A stretch of 32,711 nt of DNA from DATMYQ01 sp035560935 (lineage in GTDB: Bacteria; Bacillota; Negativicutes; Sporomusales; Sporomusaceae): the NCBI GenBank assembly GCA_035560935.1, contig DATMYQ010000139.1, forward strand, positions 1 to 32,711, given 5' to 3'. Made by a program: the position numbers and the translations under genes. Positions 1 to 8,397 of the stretch are shown piece by piece (positions within the stretch are counted from its first letter, which is position 1; each line of letters starts with the position of its first letter). The notes under the pieces are model-generated. The model was not told where the DNA came from and searched no databases. It worked only from the letters and a program-made list of their open reading frames with translations.

Positions 1-19
1 GCGGGAGTGCTGAACAGCG

Positions 20-922
20 GTGGATTTAAAACAACTAATGTACTTTCAGCGGGTGGCGCAGCTGACGAGCGTGACCCGGGCGGCGGAGCAATTCCATGTG
101 GCCCAGCCGGCGATCACCATTGCGATTCAAAAACTGGAAGAGGAACTGGAGATTTCGTTGTTTGACCGGCGGCAAAAACGCTTTGCCCTGACCGCGGAGG
201 GAGAGTATTTTTTGCGCCGGGTGGACAGTATTCTGGTGCTGGTGGAAGATACGCTGAAGGAAATGAAGGACTATCGAAAATCCCGGAACACTTCCATTAA
301 AATAGGTATCCCGCCGATGGTGGGGACGTTTTTGTTTCCCCATGTGTTTGATAGTTTTCAGCGGGCTTGCCCGCATCTGGATCTGATCGCGACGGAGGAA
401 GGCTCGCTGGCCATTGCGGAGCAGCTGGAAAGGGGCGATCTGGACGTTGGGATTATCACGTTATCCCAGGCGGCGGACAATCTGGCGACGACGCTGATCG
501 CCACGGCGGAAATTGCTGTTTGCCTTCCCCCCAATCACCCGCTGCGCAACGCGAAATATGTTTCGCTGAGTGATTTGCGCAATGAATCATTTATTTTATT
601 GAAGGAAGACACTTTGGTCCGGCAATTGGTTTTACGGGAATGCGAACGTCACCGGATAACACCCCGGATCGTGTTTACGTCAGGTCAGATTACCACAATT
701 TTAGGTCTGGTGGAGCGGGGAATGGGCATTTCCTTCTTATTGGACGCGATTGTGCAGAGTCACCCGACAATTTGTCACCGGCCGCTGACCGACCATATTA
801 TTATTCAGATTGGCGTGGCCTGGAACCGGTCGCGTTACCTGTCCAAGGCTTCCCAGGAATTTATTGGCTTTATGAAGAATTTTCCCGTGCATCAGAATGT
901 GTTGCCGCCGCATAGCGGCTGA
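20..922 (+). CDS. LysR-family transcriptional regulator
   Basis: A 300-residue protein of normal LysR length. Residues 1-60 form the winged helix-turn-helix (start MDLKQLMYFQRV, then AAEQFHVAQPAIT and a KLEEEL recognition region). Residues about 90-295 form the periplasmic-binding-protein-like effector domain. The start is GTG at 20, chosen because the HTH begins at the usual distance from it; the upstream ribosome binding site cannot be judged so close to the window edge. It is a cytoplasmic DNA-binding regulator with unknown ligand and targets. It lies upstream of the B12 riboswitch on the same strand, about 260 bases away, so a link to the pdu genes is possible but unproven. The family call is secure; the role is not. 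Confidence 0.93.
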   Translation: MDLKQLMYFQRVAQLTSVTRAAEQFHVAQPAITIAIQKLEEELEISLFDRRQKRFALTAEGEYFLRRVDSILVLVEDTLKEMKDYRKSRNTSIKIGIPPMVGTFLFPHVFDSFQRACPHLDLIATEEGSLAIAEQLERGDLDVGIITLSQAADNLATTLIATAEIAVCLPPNHPLRNAKYVSLSDLRNESFILLKEDTLVRQLVLRECERHRITPRIVFTSGQITTILGLVERGMGISFLLDAIVQSHPTICHRPLTDHIIIQIGVAWNRSRYLSKASQEFIGFMKNFPVHQNVLPPHSG

Positions 923-1184
923 AAATAATCACGGGGCGGATTATTGCGGTCAGGAAGGCTATTATACTGCGGCGGCGTATGTAAATTGCGGCGATGTTGT
1001 GATATAATACATTATCTTTTATGAACTTGGGGACGAAATACTTCCTGTACAGGCGAAAGAGACGAAAAAATGCGAGATTCTTGCCGGATGTTGAAATATA
1101 TTGCTTTGTTGGCGAAGTTAGCAGGAATTTTATCGGGCAAGCGGGAATTAGCCCGTAACAACAAAATATCAATGGAGATTTTAT

Positions 1185-1410
1185 ACCGGTCAGGTGCCCC
1201 GGGAGGGGAGAATAGGGAAGACGGACGACAAGGGGAGCCTTGTTGAAACGTTGCGGTCGCGCCACTGTAATCGGGGAGTCAGCCTCTGCGGACCACCGGA
1301 AGTTTCCGGGAAGGCGAGGAAGACAGTGATCCGTAGCCAGGAGACCTGCCTGTCCGGTCTGAATAGTTGCTTCCGCGTCAGAAGCGCTTCAGAAGGTGCA
1401 GGTCTGGAAC
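1185..1410 (+). promoter_or_regulatory. Cobalamin (B12) riboswitch
   Basis: The conserved B12-aptamer landmarks are present in order: GGTGCCCC near 1193, TTGAAACGTTGCGG near 1242, GCCACTGTAATCGGGG near 1261, and the B12 box GCCAGGAGACCTGCC at 1336-1350. A closing P1 stem pairs 1185-1194 with 1349-1358 (10 pairs, one T-T mismatch). The 3' P1 strand contains CCTGTCC (1349-1355), the same sequence as the left arm of the downstream terminator (1425-1431), so both can pair with GGACAGG at 1436-1442. Stable P1 with ligand should therefore favour termination, and loss of P1 should allow an antiterminator: an OFF switch. Positions 1398-1405 (GCAGGTCT) are also perfectly complementary to 1342-1349 in the B12 box. 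The controlled gene is the PocR-type kinase. Confidence 0.93.
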
Positions 1411-1423
1411 ATTGTTAGCTGGG

Positions 1424-1454
1424 CCCTGTCCTTTTGGACAGGGATTTTTATTTT
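1424..1454 (+). terminator. Riboswitch expression-platform terminator
   Basis: Eight-pair stem CCCTGTCC (1424-1431) / GGACAGGG (1436-1443) with a TTTT loop, followed by the T-rich tail ATTTTTATTTT. It lies between the aptamer and the kinase gene, and its right arm can alternatively pair with the 3' strand of aptamer P1. It is therefore a conditional rather than constitutive terminator. Confidence 0.9.
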
Positions 1455-1567
1455 CGGAAAAAGCAGGAAGTTTACATGGAACAGCTAATTACTCCATATT
1501 GGACGTTGGAAACAGACGCTGGATTGCGGGCGATATTGGGACTGACTCAGTCCATGATGGAGGAATG

Positions 1568-2803
1568 ATGGTGCAAAAACTACAGAAGATTGCGTTGGAA
1601 GACATCGTGAATGTTCAGGTTTTGCAGGAAATTCAGGATAAGTTTGCTGAAGCCACCGGATTGGCGGCGGTCATCGTCAACAGCGAGGGACAGCCGGTAA
1701 CTCAACCCAGCCATTTCACCCGTTTCTGCAATAAGATCCGTTCTACGCCAGAAGGTCTTTCTCGCTGTATTGGATCGGACGCCAGTGGCGGACGCGTGGC
1801 GTCGCGGCGGCTGGAACCATCGGTATATCGCTGCCACGGTGGTTTAACGGACCTGGCGGCCCCAATTATTGTGAATGACCAGCACTTGGGGGCTTTTTTG
1901 GCCGGACAGGTGGTGTTGTCCGACGACCGGGATGACGCCATCGCGGAAGTGGGGCGGCGGCTGGGAGACATCGGCCTGGAAGCAGAGGAACTAAACGAAC
2001 TGCTGTCGGACGTTGAGGTGGTACCGGAAAAAAGAGTGAAGGCAGCGGCAGACTTACTGTATATCATGTCTAATTATATTGTAAAAATTGGCATGTCTAA
2101 CATTGTTCAGACCCAGCTGATGGAAGAGCTGAAGGCTAAAGCCGATTTGGAAAAAGTATTGCGGGAAACGGAATTGAAAGCGCTTCAATCTCAGGTTAAT
2201 CCTCATTTTCTGTTCAATACCCTGAATACTATTGCCCGACTGGCGCTGATTGAAGGGGCGGACCGGACCCAGGAAGTGGTATACGCCATGTCGGATCTAC
2301 TGCGGAACAACCTCCGCAATATTGACAGTCTGGTTACCCTGGGAGAAGAGGTTCAATATATAAAAAACTATCTGCTGATTCAGGAAACCCGTTTTGGGGA
2401 ACGGATCCAGGCGACAATTACCATTCCGGAAGAACTGCTAACCTGCCGGATCCCAGTAATGACGCTGCAGCCTCTGGTGGAGAATTCGATTGTCCACGGT
2501 TTGGAACCAAAAAAGGAAGGCGGGCATATTCATATCAATGCCCGCACGGACCGAGAACTGCTGGTGGTTAGCGTGAAAGACAGCGGCGTCGGGGTGACCA
2601 TGGAACAGGTAGGACAAATTTTCCGGAATGAGAAAAACCACCGGGGAAAGGGGCAGACCACCGGCATTGGGGTGGTCAATGTCCACAAACGCCTGCAGCA
2701 TTATTTCGGCACTCAGTTCGGTCTGGAAATCACCGGGCAACCTGGGAACGGTACCTGTGTGAATATTATTTTGCCTTATGACACGGAGAGTCTGGGCGAG
2801 TGA
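1568..2803 (+). CDS. PocR-domain sensor histidine kinase (LytS/YesM-type)
   Basis: About 411 residues. Residues 10-165 match the PocR ligand-sensing domain, with Cys54, Cys67 and Cys89 in the spacing typical of that domain. Residues 180-290 carry the His_kinase (PF06580) phosphoacceptor motif LQSQVNPHFLFNTLNT with His213. The rest is an HATPase domain (LQPLVENSIVHGL, DSGVGV, GIGVVNVHKRL). No membrane segment or signal peptide is visible, so it is a cytoplasmic sensor. PocR domains bind small diols, so 1,2-propanediol or glycerol is the likely signal (inference). The start is uncertain: GGAGGA at 1559-1564 gives the best spacing to GTG 1571, with ATG 1568 and ATG 1565 in the same frame. Upstream in-frame codons lie inside the riboswitch and are not used. 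It forms a pair with the next gene. Confidence 0.9.
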   Translation: MVQKLQKIALEDIVNVQVLQEIQDKFAEATGLAAVIVNSEGQPVTQPSHFTRFCNKIRSTPEGLSRCIGSDASGGRVASRRLEPSVYRCHGGLTDLAAPIIVNDQHLGAFLAGQVVLSDDRDDAIAEVGRRLGDIGLEAEELNELLSDVEVVPEKRVKAAADLLYIMSNYIVKIGMSNIVQTQLMEELKAKADLEKVLRETELKALQSQVNPHFLFNTLNTIARLALIEGADRTQEVVYAMSDLLRNNLRNIDSLVTLGEEVQYIKNYLLIQETRFGERIQATITIPEELLTCRIPVMTLQPLVENSIVHGLEPKKEGGHIHINARTDRELLVVSVKDSGVGVTMEQVGQIFRNEKNHRGKGQTTGIGVVNVHKRLQHYFGTQFGLEITGQPGNGTCVNIILPYDTESLGE

Positions 2804-2821
2804 AAGTGGAAGGGATCTCTA

Positions 2822-4477
2822 ATGTATACACTTCTTGTGGTTGACGATGAACAATTGGAACGCCAGGCTATTCGCATGATTGTGGAGAAGCGTTGTCCTG
2901 AAGTGACCGTGTCCGGCGAAGCGGCGGAAGGGGAAGCCGCGTTGGATCTGGCCCGCAAATGCCAACCGGATATGATCTTGATGGATATTCGCATGCCAGT
3001 GATGGATGGCCTGGAAGCCATGAAACGGATTCGCACTTTCTCGCCTCATACCCGGGTGATCTTTTTGACTGCCTTCGATGAGTTTAATTACGCCAAGGAA
3101 GCGATCACTCTGGGTGCGGCGGAATATTTGCTAAAGCCGGTGCGCCCGGAAGAACTGGTCAGGGTGCTGGGAAAAGTGTCCGAGGAAATTGGCTGTGAGC
3201 GGCGGCGGCAGGACGAGGAAGAACGTCTGCGGCAACAGCTAAAGCATGCGCTGCCCTTTATTCAGATGTCATTTGTCTATGACCTGGTGTCGGGAAATAT
3301 CGAAAGTTCCCAGGAAATTCAGGAACGGGCCGGTTTCCTGAATCTGCCGCTGCAAAGCGCGGCGGTGCTGCTGGTGGATATTGATAATTTTACCGGCCTG
3401 ACGCTGCATGACACAGAATTAAACAAACAGCTGTTAAAGCAGCGGGTCTATGAAACGGTGTGCCGGGTGGCGGGTGAAGGGGCTTTGGTGACGCCGCTGG
3501 GCGGCGATAATCTGGTGGTCTTGCTGAACTTTGCCGAAGGCGTGACGGAAGCGACAGCCCAGAAAACGGTTTTGGAACGGGCGGAAGCCATTCGGGCGGC
3601 GGTGCAGGAAGAACAGCCGGTCACGGTGACTATTGGCGCGGGACGTTATTACCGGGATTTGACGGATGTGAGCAAATCCTACTATGAAGCATTAAAAGCC
3701 AAGCAGCACAGTTTTTTTATCGGCGGTAATCAGGTCATCGCGGTGGAAGATCTGCCGCATTTGAACGCGGGGCTGTTCGCCTATCCTTTTCAACGGGAAA
3801 AGACGGTGCTGGAAAAAGTGCGCTGCGGGGAACGCCAGGCGGCCAAGCTGGCGCTGGAAAAACTGCTGGATGAAATCTGCGACGGCCATCCGGAATTTGA
3901 AATTATCAAGACCAGCCTGCTGGAATTGTTGATTGTACTGTCACGGGCCGCCATTGAAGGCGGAGCCAGCCTGGAACAGTTAACCCTGCTGAACAACCAC
4001 CTGCTGTCGGAAATGATGGCCTGCCGTACCGTGGAAGAGGTGCGGCAATACGCGCTGGACTGCGTGGATCGTTTTATTGACAACATGCTGGAGAATCGGC
4101 TGAGCGTGAATATGAGGGTGATTAATAAAGCCTGTGAATATATCGTACAGAACTGCCACCGGAATTTGTCGCTGGATGAAGTGGCTCAGAGCGTTCATCT
4201 GAGTTCTTACTATTTCAGCCGTCTGTTTAAGCAGCATAAAGGCTGCAATTTTGTGGAGTTTATTACTCGTTCCCGGCTGGCGCTGGCGCAGAAAATGCTC
4301 AGAGAATCGGATTATAGCGTGGTATTTATCGCGATGAAGGTGGGGTATCAGGATACCAGTTACTTCTGCCGGGTGTTTCGGAACGAGCTGGGCATGACTC
4401 CCAACCAGTACCGAAACAGTGTAAGAAAATCGGCTTCTGACAGTGAAGACAATAAAGTGCCTTTGACGAGCAAATAA
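2822..4477 (+). CDS. Response regulator with AraC-type output domain
   Basis: A 551-residue YesN-type regulator. Residues 1-120 are a receiver domain with acidic DDE (8-10), phosphoacceptor Asp55 in LMDIRMP and Lys105 in LLKPV. Residues about 155-300 look like a degenerate GGDEF-type module (VLLVDIDNF, PLGGDNLVVLL, TVTIGAGRY) as in CdaR/YesN regulators; the catalytic motif is absent. Residues about 435-540 form two AraC helix-turn-helices (LSLDEVAQSVHLSSYYFSRLFKQ and the VGYQDTSYFCRVFRNELGMTPNQYR region, here given in part). It begins 18 bases after the kinase stop, so the two are cotranscribed under the B12 riboswitch. It most likely activates the pdu promoter that follows (inference from position). 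Confidence 0.92.
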   Translation: MYTLLVVDDEQLERQAIRMIVEKRCPEVTVSGEAAEGEAALDLARKCQPDMILMDIRMPVMDGLEAMKRIRTFSPHTRVIFLTAFDEFNYAKEAITLGAAEYLLKPVRPEELVRVLGKVSEEIGCERRRQDEEERLRQQLKHALPFIQMSFVYDLVSGNIESSQEIQERAGFLNLPLQSAAVLLVDIDNFTGLTLHDTELNKQLLKQRVYETVCRVAGEGALVTPLGGDNLVVLLNFAEGVTEATAQKTVLERAEAIRAAVQEEQPVTVTIGAGRYYRDLTDVSKSYYEALKAKQHSFFIGGNQVIAVEDLPHLNAGLFAYPFQREKTVLEKVRCGERQAAKLALEKLLDEICDGHPEFEIIKTSLLELLIVLSRAAIEGGASLEQLTLLNNHLLSEMMACRTVEEVRQYALDCVDRFIDNMLENRLSVNMRVINKACEYIVQNCHRNLSLDEVAQSVHLSSYYFSRLFKQHKGCNFVEFITRSRLALAQKMLRESDYSVVFIAMKVGYQDTSYFCRVFRNELGMTPNQYRNSVRKSASDSEDNKVPLTSK

Positions 4478-4531
4478 ATCTCATAAAAGAATATATCGGA
4501 TAATGATCGGAGATAATTGTCCAACATAGTA

Positions 4532-4560
4532 AAAGAGCTGATGAAAATCAGCTCTTTTTG
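4532..4560 (+). terminator. Rho-independent terminator after the response regulator
   Basis: Perfect 11-pair stem AAAGAGCTGAT (4532-4542) / ATCAGCTCTTT (4547-4557) with a GAAA loop, ending in five T residues. It separates the regulatory operon from the pdu operon. Confidence 0.92.
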
Positions 4561-4768
4561 CTGTTCTGGACAAAAATGTTCCGATAAAAGGCTTAATTTT
4601 ATCATTGCGGAAATGGACGCGGTCTGATTGCTAAAAAAAGAGGAATCGGGTAGTACAAGAATGTCCGTTTTCCCGACAAAGCATACCATAGGTAAAATTG
4701 ACACAATAGCAAATAATTAATAGCAGCGAATGTGCAACAATTCGCAATTTCCTGAAAGGATGGCAGTT
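4561..4768 (+). promoter_or_regulatory. Probable pdu operon promoter and operator region
   Basis: A 208-base AT-rich gap between the regulator terminator and pduU. It contains a perfect inverted repeat GATAAAA-N7-TTTTATC (4583-4603), a candidate activator site. A TTGACA -35-like element (4698-4703) has no good -10 at 17 bases (TAGCAG); TTAATA at 4717-4722 is too close. A strong -35 with a poor -10 would fit an activator-dependent promoter for the AraC-type response regulator. No second long hairpin with a T tract was seen, so the whole pdu operon probably starts here. The role is inferred. Confidence 0.5.
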
Positions 4769-5113
4769 ATGGCGACAACAGAAAAACAACGGGTGATTCA
4801 TGAGTACGTACCCGGCAAGCAGATTACTCTGGCTCACCTGATCGCTAATCCCAAGAAAGAATTATGTGAAAAACTGGGATTTGCACCTGAAGGCGCCATC
4901 GGTATCATGACGATTACGCCAACGGAAGCAGCCATCATTGCAGCAGATGTGGCCACCAAAACGGCGGCGGTGCAGTTATGTTTTGTAGACCGTTTTACGG
5001 GAACCGTTGTGATTTCCGGCGCTGTGTCGGCGGTTGAAGCCGCTTTGTCCCAGGTGAATTCCATGTTGACGGGCGTTATGGCGTTTACGCCTGCTGACCT
5101 GACAAAGTCCTGA
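4769..5113 (+). CDS. pduU: PduU/EutS-type circularly permuted BMC shell protein
   Basis: 114 residues from ATG 4769, chosen because AAGGA (4756-4760) sits 8 bases upstream; ATG 4760 in the same frame overlaps that site. The sequence is typical of PduU/EutS: N-terminal EYVPGKQITLAHLIANP, then a permuted BMC fold (IGIMTITPTEAAIIAADVATK, FVDRFTGTVVISG, and an AVEAAL helix). PduU forms hexamers with a small beta-barrel over the pore and is a minor facet protein. It is the first gene of the operon here, whereas in Salmonella it is near the end. It is followed at 3 bases by pduV, its known partner in enteric bacteria. Confidence 0.95.
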   Translation: MATTEKQRVIHEYVPGKQITLAHLIANPKKELCEKLGFAPEGAIGIMTITPTEAAIIAADVATKTAAVQLCFVDRFTGTVVISGAVSAVEAALSQVNSMLTGVMAFTPADLTKS

Positions 5114-5116
5114 TTT

Positions 5117-5560
5117 ATGAAACGTATTATGTTTGTTGGACCTGTAGGGGTGGGGAAAACCTCTCTGATCTGCGCTTTGAAGGGGCAGGGGCAGATCGCC
5201 CGCAAGACGCAGGCGATCGGCTTTGAGGGAGAAATGATTGATACGCCGGGAGAGTATACGCAAATTCCCCGGTTTTATTCTGCCCTCCAGGTTACGGCCA
5301 CCGAAGCGGCCGTAGTGGTGTTGGTGCAGGCGGCAGTGACCGGACTGCCAATGATTCCGCCGGGTTTTGTCAACATATTCCACCGGCCGGTCATTGGTGT
5401 AATCAATAAAATTGATCTTCCTCAGGCAGATCCGGAATGGGCCATGGCGCAGATGCGCAACGCCGGTGTCACACAGCAGGTTTTTTTGGTTTCCGCTGCT
5501 ACCGGACAGGGTCTCGCAGAACTTTATCAACACATCAGAGAGTATGGAAAACAACAGTGA
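5117..5560 (+). CDS. pduV: PduV/EutP-type small GTPase-like protein
   Basis: 147 residues, the normal size for PduV/EutP. The P-loop GPVGVGKTS lies at residues 7-15, a DTPGEY switch-like motif follows, and the guanine-specificity motif NKIDLP is present, so nucleotide binding looks intact. In Salmonella PduV is reported to associate with the outside of the compartment through PduU and to affect its movement; the role here is inferred by homology. It begins 3 bases after the pduU stop with no clear ribosome binding site of its own, suggesting translational coupling. Confidence 0.93.
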   Translation: MKRIMFVGPVGVGKTSLICALKGQGQIARKTQAIGFEGEMIDTPGEYTQIPRFYSALQVTATEAAVVVLVQAAVTGLPMIPPGFVNIFHRPVIGVINKIDLPQADPEWAMAQMRNAGVTQQVFLVSAATGQGLAELYQHIREYGKQQ

Positions 5561-5575
5561 AAGGAGGTGTAATGA

Positions 5576-5851
5576 ATGAGTGAAGCGTTGGGAATGATTG
5601 AAACCAAAGGTCTGGTAGGCGCGATTGAAGCGGCTGACGCGATGGTGAAAGCCGCCAATGTCATTTTAGTGGGATATGAAAAAGTGGGTTCCGGCCTGGT
5701 GACGGTCATGGTCAGAGGCGATGTGGGCGCCATTAAGGCGGCTGTTGACGCCGGCGCCGCGGCAGCCCGTAAAGTGGGTGAGGTGGTATCTGTCCATGTG
5801 ATTCCGCGCCCCCATACTGATGTAGAGAAAATACTGCCCAAAGTTAATTAA
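5576..5851 (+). CDS. pduA: PduA-type hexameric BMC shell protein
   Basis: 91 residues forming one canonical BMC domain: EALGMIETKGLVGAIEAADAM (part), the lysine-containing helix KAANV, the pore loop YEKVGSGLV, the GDVGAIKAAVDAG helix, and the conserved end HVIPRPHTDVEKILP. PduA is a major facet protein whose small central pore passes diol substrate while limiting aldehyde escape. AAGGAGGTG at 5561-5569 is an excellent ribosome binding site for ATG 5576; ATG 5572 is out of frame. A close paralogue (pduJ) lies 7 kb downstream with roughly 84% identical residues by eye. Confidence 0.96.
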   Translation: MSEALGMIETKGLVGAIEAADAMVKAANVILVGYEKVGSGLVTVMVRGDVGAIKAAVDAGAAAARKVGEVVSVHVIPRPHTDVEKILPKVN

Positions 5852-5883
5852 TTGCAGCTAAAGAATTATGGAGGTGGACGACT

Positions 5884-6672
5884 GTGTCTGAACAATTGAT
5901 TGAAAAGGTAATGGAAGAAATTAAAAAACGCATGGATACCCCGAAGGCTGCCGAAGAAACCGCAGCTCCCATCGGCGCCAACAACCCTGGCGTGACCGAA
6001 TTCGTCGGTACGGCGATCGGTGACACCATCGGTTTGGTTATCGCCAATGTGGACCCGATTCTTCATGAAAAAATGAAGATTGATCCTAAATACCGTTCCA
6101 TTGGTATTCTCGGTGCCCGTACCGGTGCCGGCCCCCATATCATGGCTGCTGATGAAGCTGTTAAAGCCACCAACACAGAAATTATCACGATTGAATTGGC
6201 TCGTGACACCAAAGGCGGCGCTGGTCATGGCTGCTTGATCCTGTTCGGTGCGGAAGAAGTATCCGACGCCCGTCGAGCGGTGGAAGTGGCGTTAAAAGAA
6301 TTAAACCGTACCTTCGGCGATGTTTACGGCAATGACGCCGGCCATCTGGAATTACAATATACCGCCCGGGCCAGCTACGCCATCAATAAGGCTTTTGGCG
6401 CACCGATTGGTAAAGCCTTTGGTCTGATTGTCGGCGCTCCGGCTGCCATTGGGGTGTTAATGTCTGATACCGCGGTGAAAACCGCCAACGTGGAAGTTGT
6501 CGGCTATGCCAGCCCGGCCAGCGGCACTAGCTTCTCCAACGAAGTAATTCTGATGATTACCGGTGATTCCGGTGCCGTTCGTCAGGCTGTTATTTCTGCC
6601 CGCGAAATTGGTAAGAAACTGCTGGCTACTATGGCCGGCCCGTGCCCGTCGAGCACCACTCCGTATATCTAA
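5884..6672 (+). CDS. pduB: PduB-type trimeric (tandem BMC) shell protein
   Basis: 262 residues: two fused BMC domains (BMC-T) after an N-terminal extension of about 36 residues. The extension begins with an amphipathic helix (SEQLIEKVMEEIKKRMD) and a flexible linker, then VTEFVGTAIGDTIGLVIANVD starts domain 1 (partial quote). The start is GTG 5884 with GGAGGTGG 8-10 bases upstream. In Salmonella the PduB N-terminal extension joins the enzyme core to the shell, and a shorter form, PduB', starts internally. Here the equivalent site would be GTG 5992 (Val37), but it has no convincing ribosome binding site. PduB is a major facet component. Confidence 0.96.
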   Translation: MSEQLIEKVMEEIKKRMDTPKAAEETAAPIGANNPGVTEFVGTAIGDTIGLVIANVDPILHEKMKIDPKYRSIGILGARTGAGPHIMAADEAVKATNTEIITIELARDTKGGAGHGCLILFGAEEVSDARRAVEVALKELNRTFGDVYGNDAGHLELQYTARASYAINKAFGAPIGKAFGLIVGAPAAIGVLMSDTAVKTANVEVVGYASPASGTSFSNEVILMITGDSGAVRQAVISAREIGKKLLATMAGPCPSSTTPYI

Positions 6673-6694
6673 GTTACAGGGAGGGATATAGAAG

Positions 6695-8362
6695 ATGAAA
6701 AGATCAAAACGTTTTGAAGTATTGGAAGCCCGCCCTGTCAACCAGGACGGCTTTGTAGTGGAATGGCCCGAGGTTGGATTGATGGCTATGGGGAGCCCCA
6801 ACGATCCGGTACCCAGCATCAAAATCCAAAATGGTCAAGTTGTGGAATTGGACGGCAAAAGCCGGGCTCAATTCGATTTCATCGATCAGTTCATTGCTGA
6901 CTATGCCATTAACCTTTCCGTCGCCGAACAATCCATGGCGATAAAAAATGAAGAAATTGCCAAAAAATTGGTTGACGTTAACGTATCCCGTCAGGAAATC
7001 GTTAAGCTTGTTAGCGGCCTGACTCCGGCCAAAATTGTTGCTGTTCTCAATACCATGAACGTGGTGGAAATGATGATGGCGATGCAGAAAATGCGGGCCC
7101 GGAAAACTCCGTCCAACCAGTGCCATATTACCAACGTGGCGGACAATCCGGTTCTCATCGCTGCTGACGGTGCGGAAGCATCCATGCGCGGCTTTGATGA
7201 AATGGAAACCACCGTTGCCGTTGTGCGTTATGCACCGTTCAACGCCCTGTCCCTGCTGATCGGCAGCCAGGCCGGACGTCGCGGTACCCTGATCCAGTGC
7301 GCGCTGGAAGAAGCAACCGAACTCCAGTTAGGCATGCGCGGCATCACCGCCTATGCGGAAACCATTTCCGTATACGGCACCGAAAATGTATTTGTTGACG
7401 GCGACGACACTCCGTGGTCCAAAGCATTCCTGGCTTCCGCCTATGCTTCCCGCGGTCTGAAAATGCGCTTTACCTCCGGCACCGGTTCCGAAGTACAGAT
7501 GGGATGCGCTGAAGGCAAGTCCATGCTGTATTTGGAAATCCGCTGCATCATGATCACCAAGGGCGCTGGCGTACAGGGCCTGCAGAACGGTTCCGTAAGC
7601 TGCATCGGCGTGCCGGCGGCTGTTCCGTCCGGCATTCGCGCCGTACTGGCGGAAAACCTCTGCACCACCATGCTGGACATGGAAGTGGCCTCCAGTAATG
7701 ACCAGACCTTCACGCATTCCGACATTCGCCGGACTGCCCGGACTCTGATGCAGATGCTGCCGGGAACCGACTTCATCTGTTCCGGTTATGGCGGCATCCC
7801 CAACTATGACAACATGTTCGCCGGTTCCAACTGGGATGTGGATGACTATGACGACTGGAACATCATCCAGCGCGATCTGATGGTGGACGGCGGTTTGAAA
7901 CCGGCTTCTGAAGAAGAAGTTATCGCCACCCGTAACAAAGCAGCCCGCGCTCTGCAGGCAGTATTCAAAGAACTGGGCTTCCCGGCCATTACTGATGAAG
8001 AAGTCGAAGCGGCTACCTACGCTCATGGCAGCAAAGATATGCCTGCCCGTAACGTGGTAGAAGATTTGAAAGCGGCTCAGGGCATGATGGAACGGGGCAT
8101 TACCGGTGTAGACATCGTTAAGGCACTGGCCAAAAATGGCTTCAACGACATGGCGGAAAGCGTCCTCAACCTGTTGAAACAGCGGGTTTCCGGCGATTAT
8201 CTCCATACTTCGGCCATTCTGGACAAAAATTTCAACGTTATTAGCGCCGTCAACAATGCCAACGACTATGCAGGCCCGGGAACCGGTTACCGGATGAGTC
8301 CCGAACGTTGGGAAGAAATCAAAAACATTCGTCAGGCAATCAAGCCTTCCGACTTTGATTAA
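6695..8362 (+). CDS. pduC: B12-dependent diol/glycerol dehydratase, large subunit
   Basis: 555 residues, full length for the catalytic TIM-barrel subunit. All active-site residues known from the Klebsiella enzyme are present with a one-residue shift: His144, Glu171, Glu222, Gln297, Asp336 and Ser363. The family blocks VVEMMMAMQKMRARKTPS, FDEMETTVAVVRYAPFNA and TFTHSDIRRTAR are intact. It converts 1,2-propanediol to propionaldehyde or glycerol to 3-hydroxypropionaldehyde by an adenosyl-radical mechanism, and needs PduD and PduE. Glycerol inactivates such enzymes, which is why the reactivase genes follow. Whether the preferred substrate is propanediol or glycerol cannot be read from these residues. 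SD GGGAGGG lies 12-18 bases upstream of ATG 6695. Confidence 0.97.
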   Translation: MKRSKRFEVLEARPVNQDGFVVEWPEVGLMAMGSPNDPVPSIKIQNGQVVELDGKSRAQFDFIDQFIADYAINLSVAEQSMAIKNEEIAKKLVDVNVSRQEIVKLVSGLTPAKIVAVLNTMNVVEMMMAMQKMRARKTPSNQCHITNVADNPVLIAADGAEASMRGFDEMETTVAVVRYAPFNALSLLIGSQAGRRGTLIQCALEEATELQLGMRGITAYAETISVYGTENVFVDGDDTPWSKAFLASAYASRGLKMRFTSGTGSEVQMGCAEGKSMLYLEIRCIMITKGAGVQGLQNGSVSCIGVPAAVPSGIRAVLAENLCTTMLDMEVASSNDQTFTHSDIRRTARTLMQMLPGTDFICSGYGGIPNYDNMFAGSNWDVDDYDDWNIIQRDLMVDGGLKPASEEEVIATRNKAARALQAVFKELGFPAITDEEVEAATYAHGSKDMPARNVVEDLKAAQGMMERGITGVDIVKALAKNGFNDMAESVLNLLKQRVSGDYLHTSAILDKNFNVISAVNNANDYAGPGTGYRMSPERWEEIKNIRQAIKPSDFD

Positions 8363-8397
8363 AGCAGTATATTGAAACCGGAGGAGAGGTGTACAGT

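Noticed and set aside
1003..1008. TATAAT as the promoter of the riboswitch transcript
   Set aside because: No acceptable -35 element at 16-18 bases was found, and it would give a leader of about 170 bases before the aptamer; the promoter is left unassigned.
1367..1567. Upstream extension of the kinase reading frame
   Set aside because: These codons lie in the riboswitch expression platform and terminator and show no PocR-family similarity; the ribosome binding site supports a start at 1568-1571.
5992..6672. Internal start for a PduB' form
   Set aside because: GTG 5992 matches the Salmonella position, but no adequate ribosome binding site is seen upstream, so it is not annotated.
7328..8206. 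Long minus-strand reading frame (292 codons) opposite pduC
   Set aside because: It is complementary to the highly conserved pduC, rich in His/Gly/Phe as expected of an antisense frame, and has no recognizable domain.
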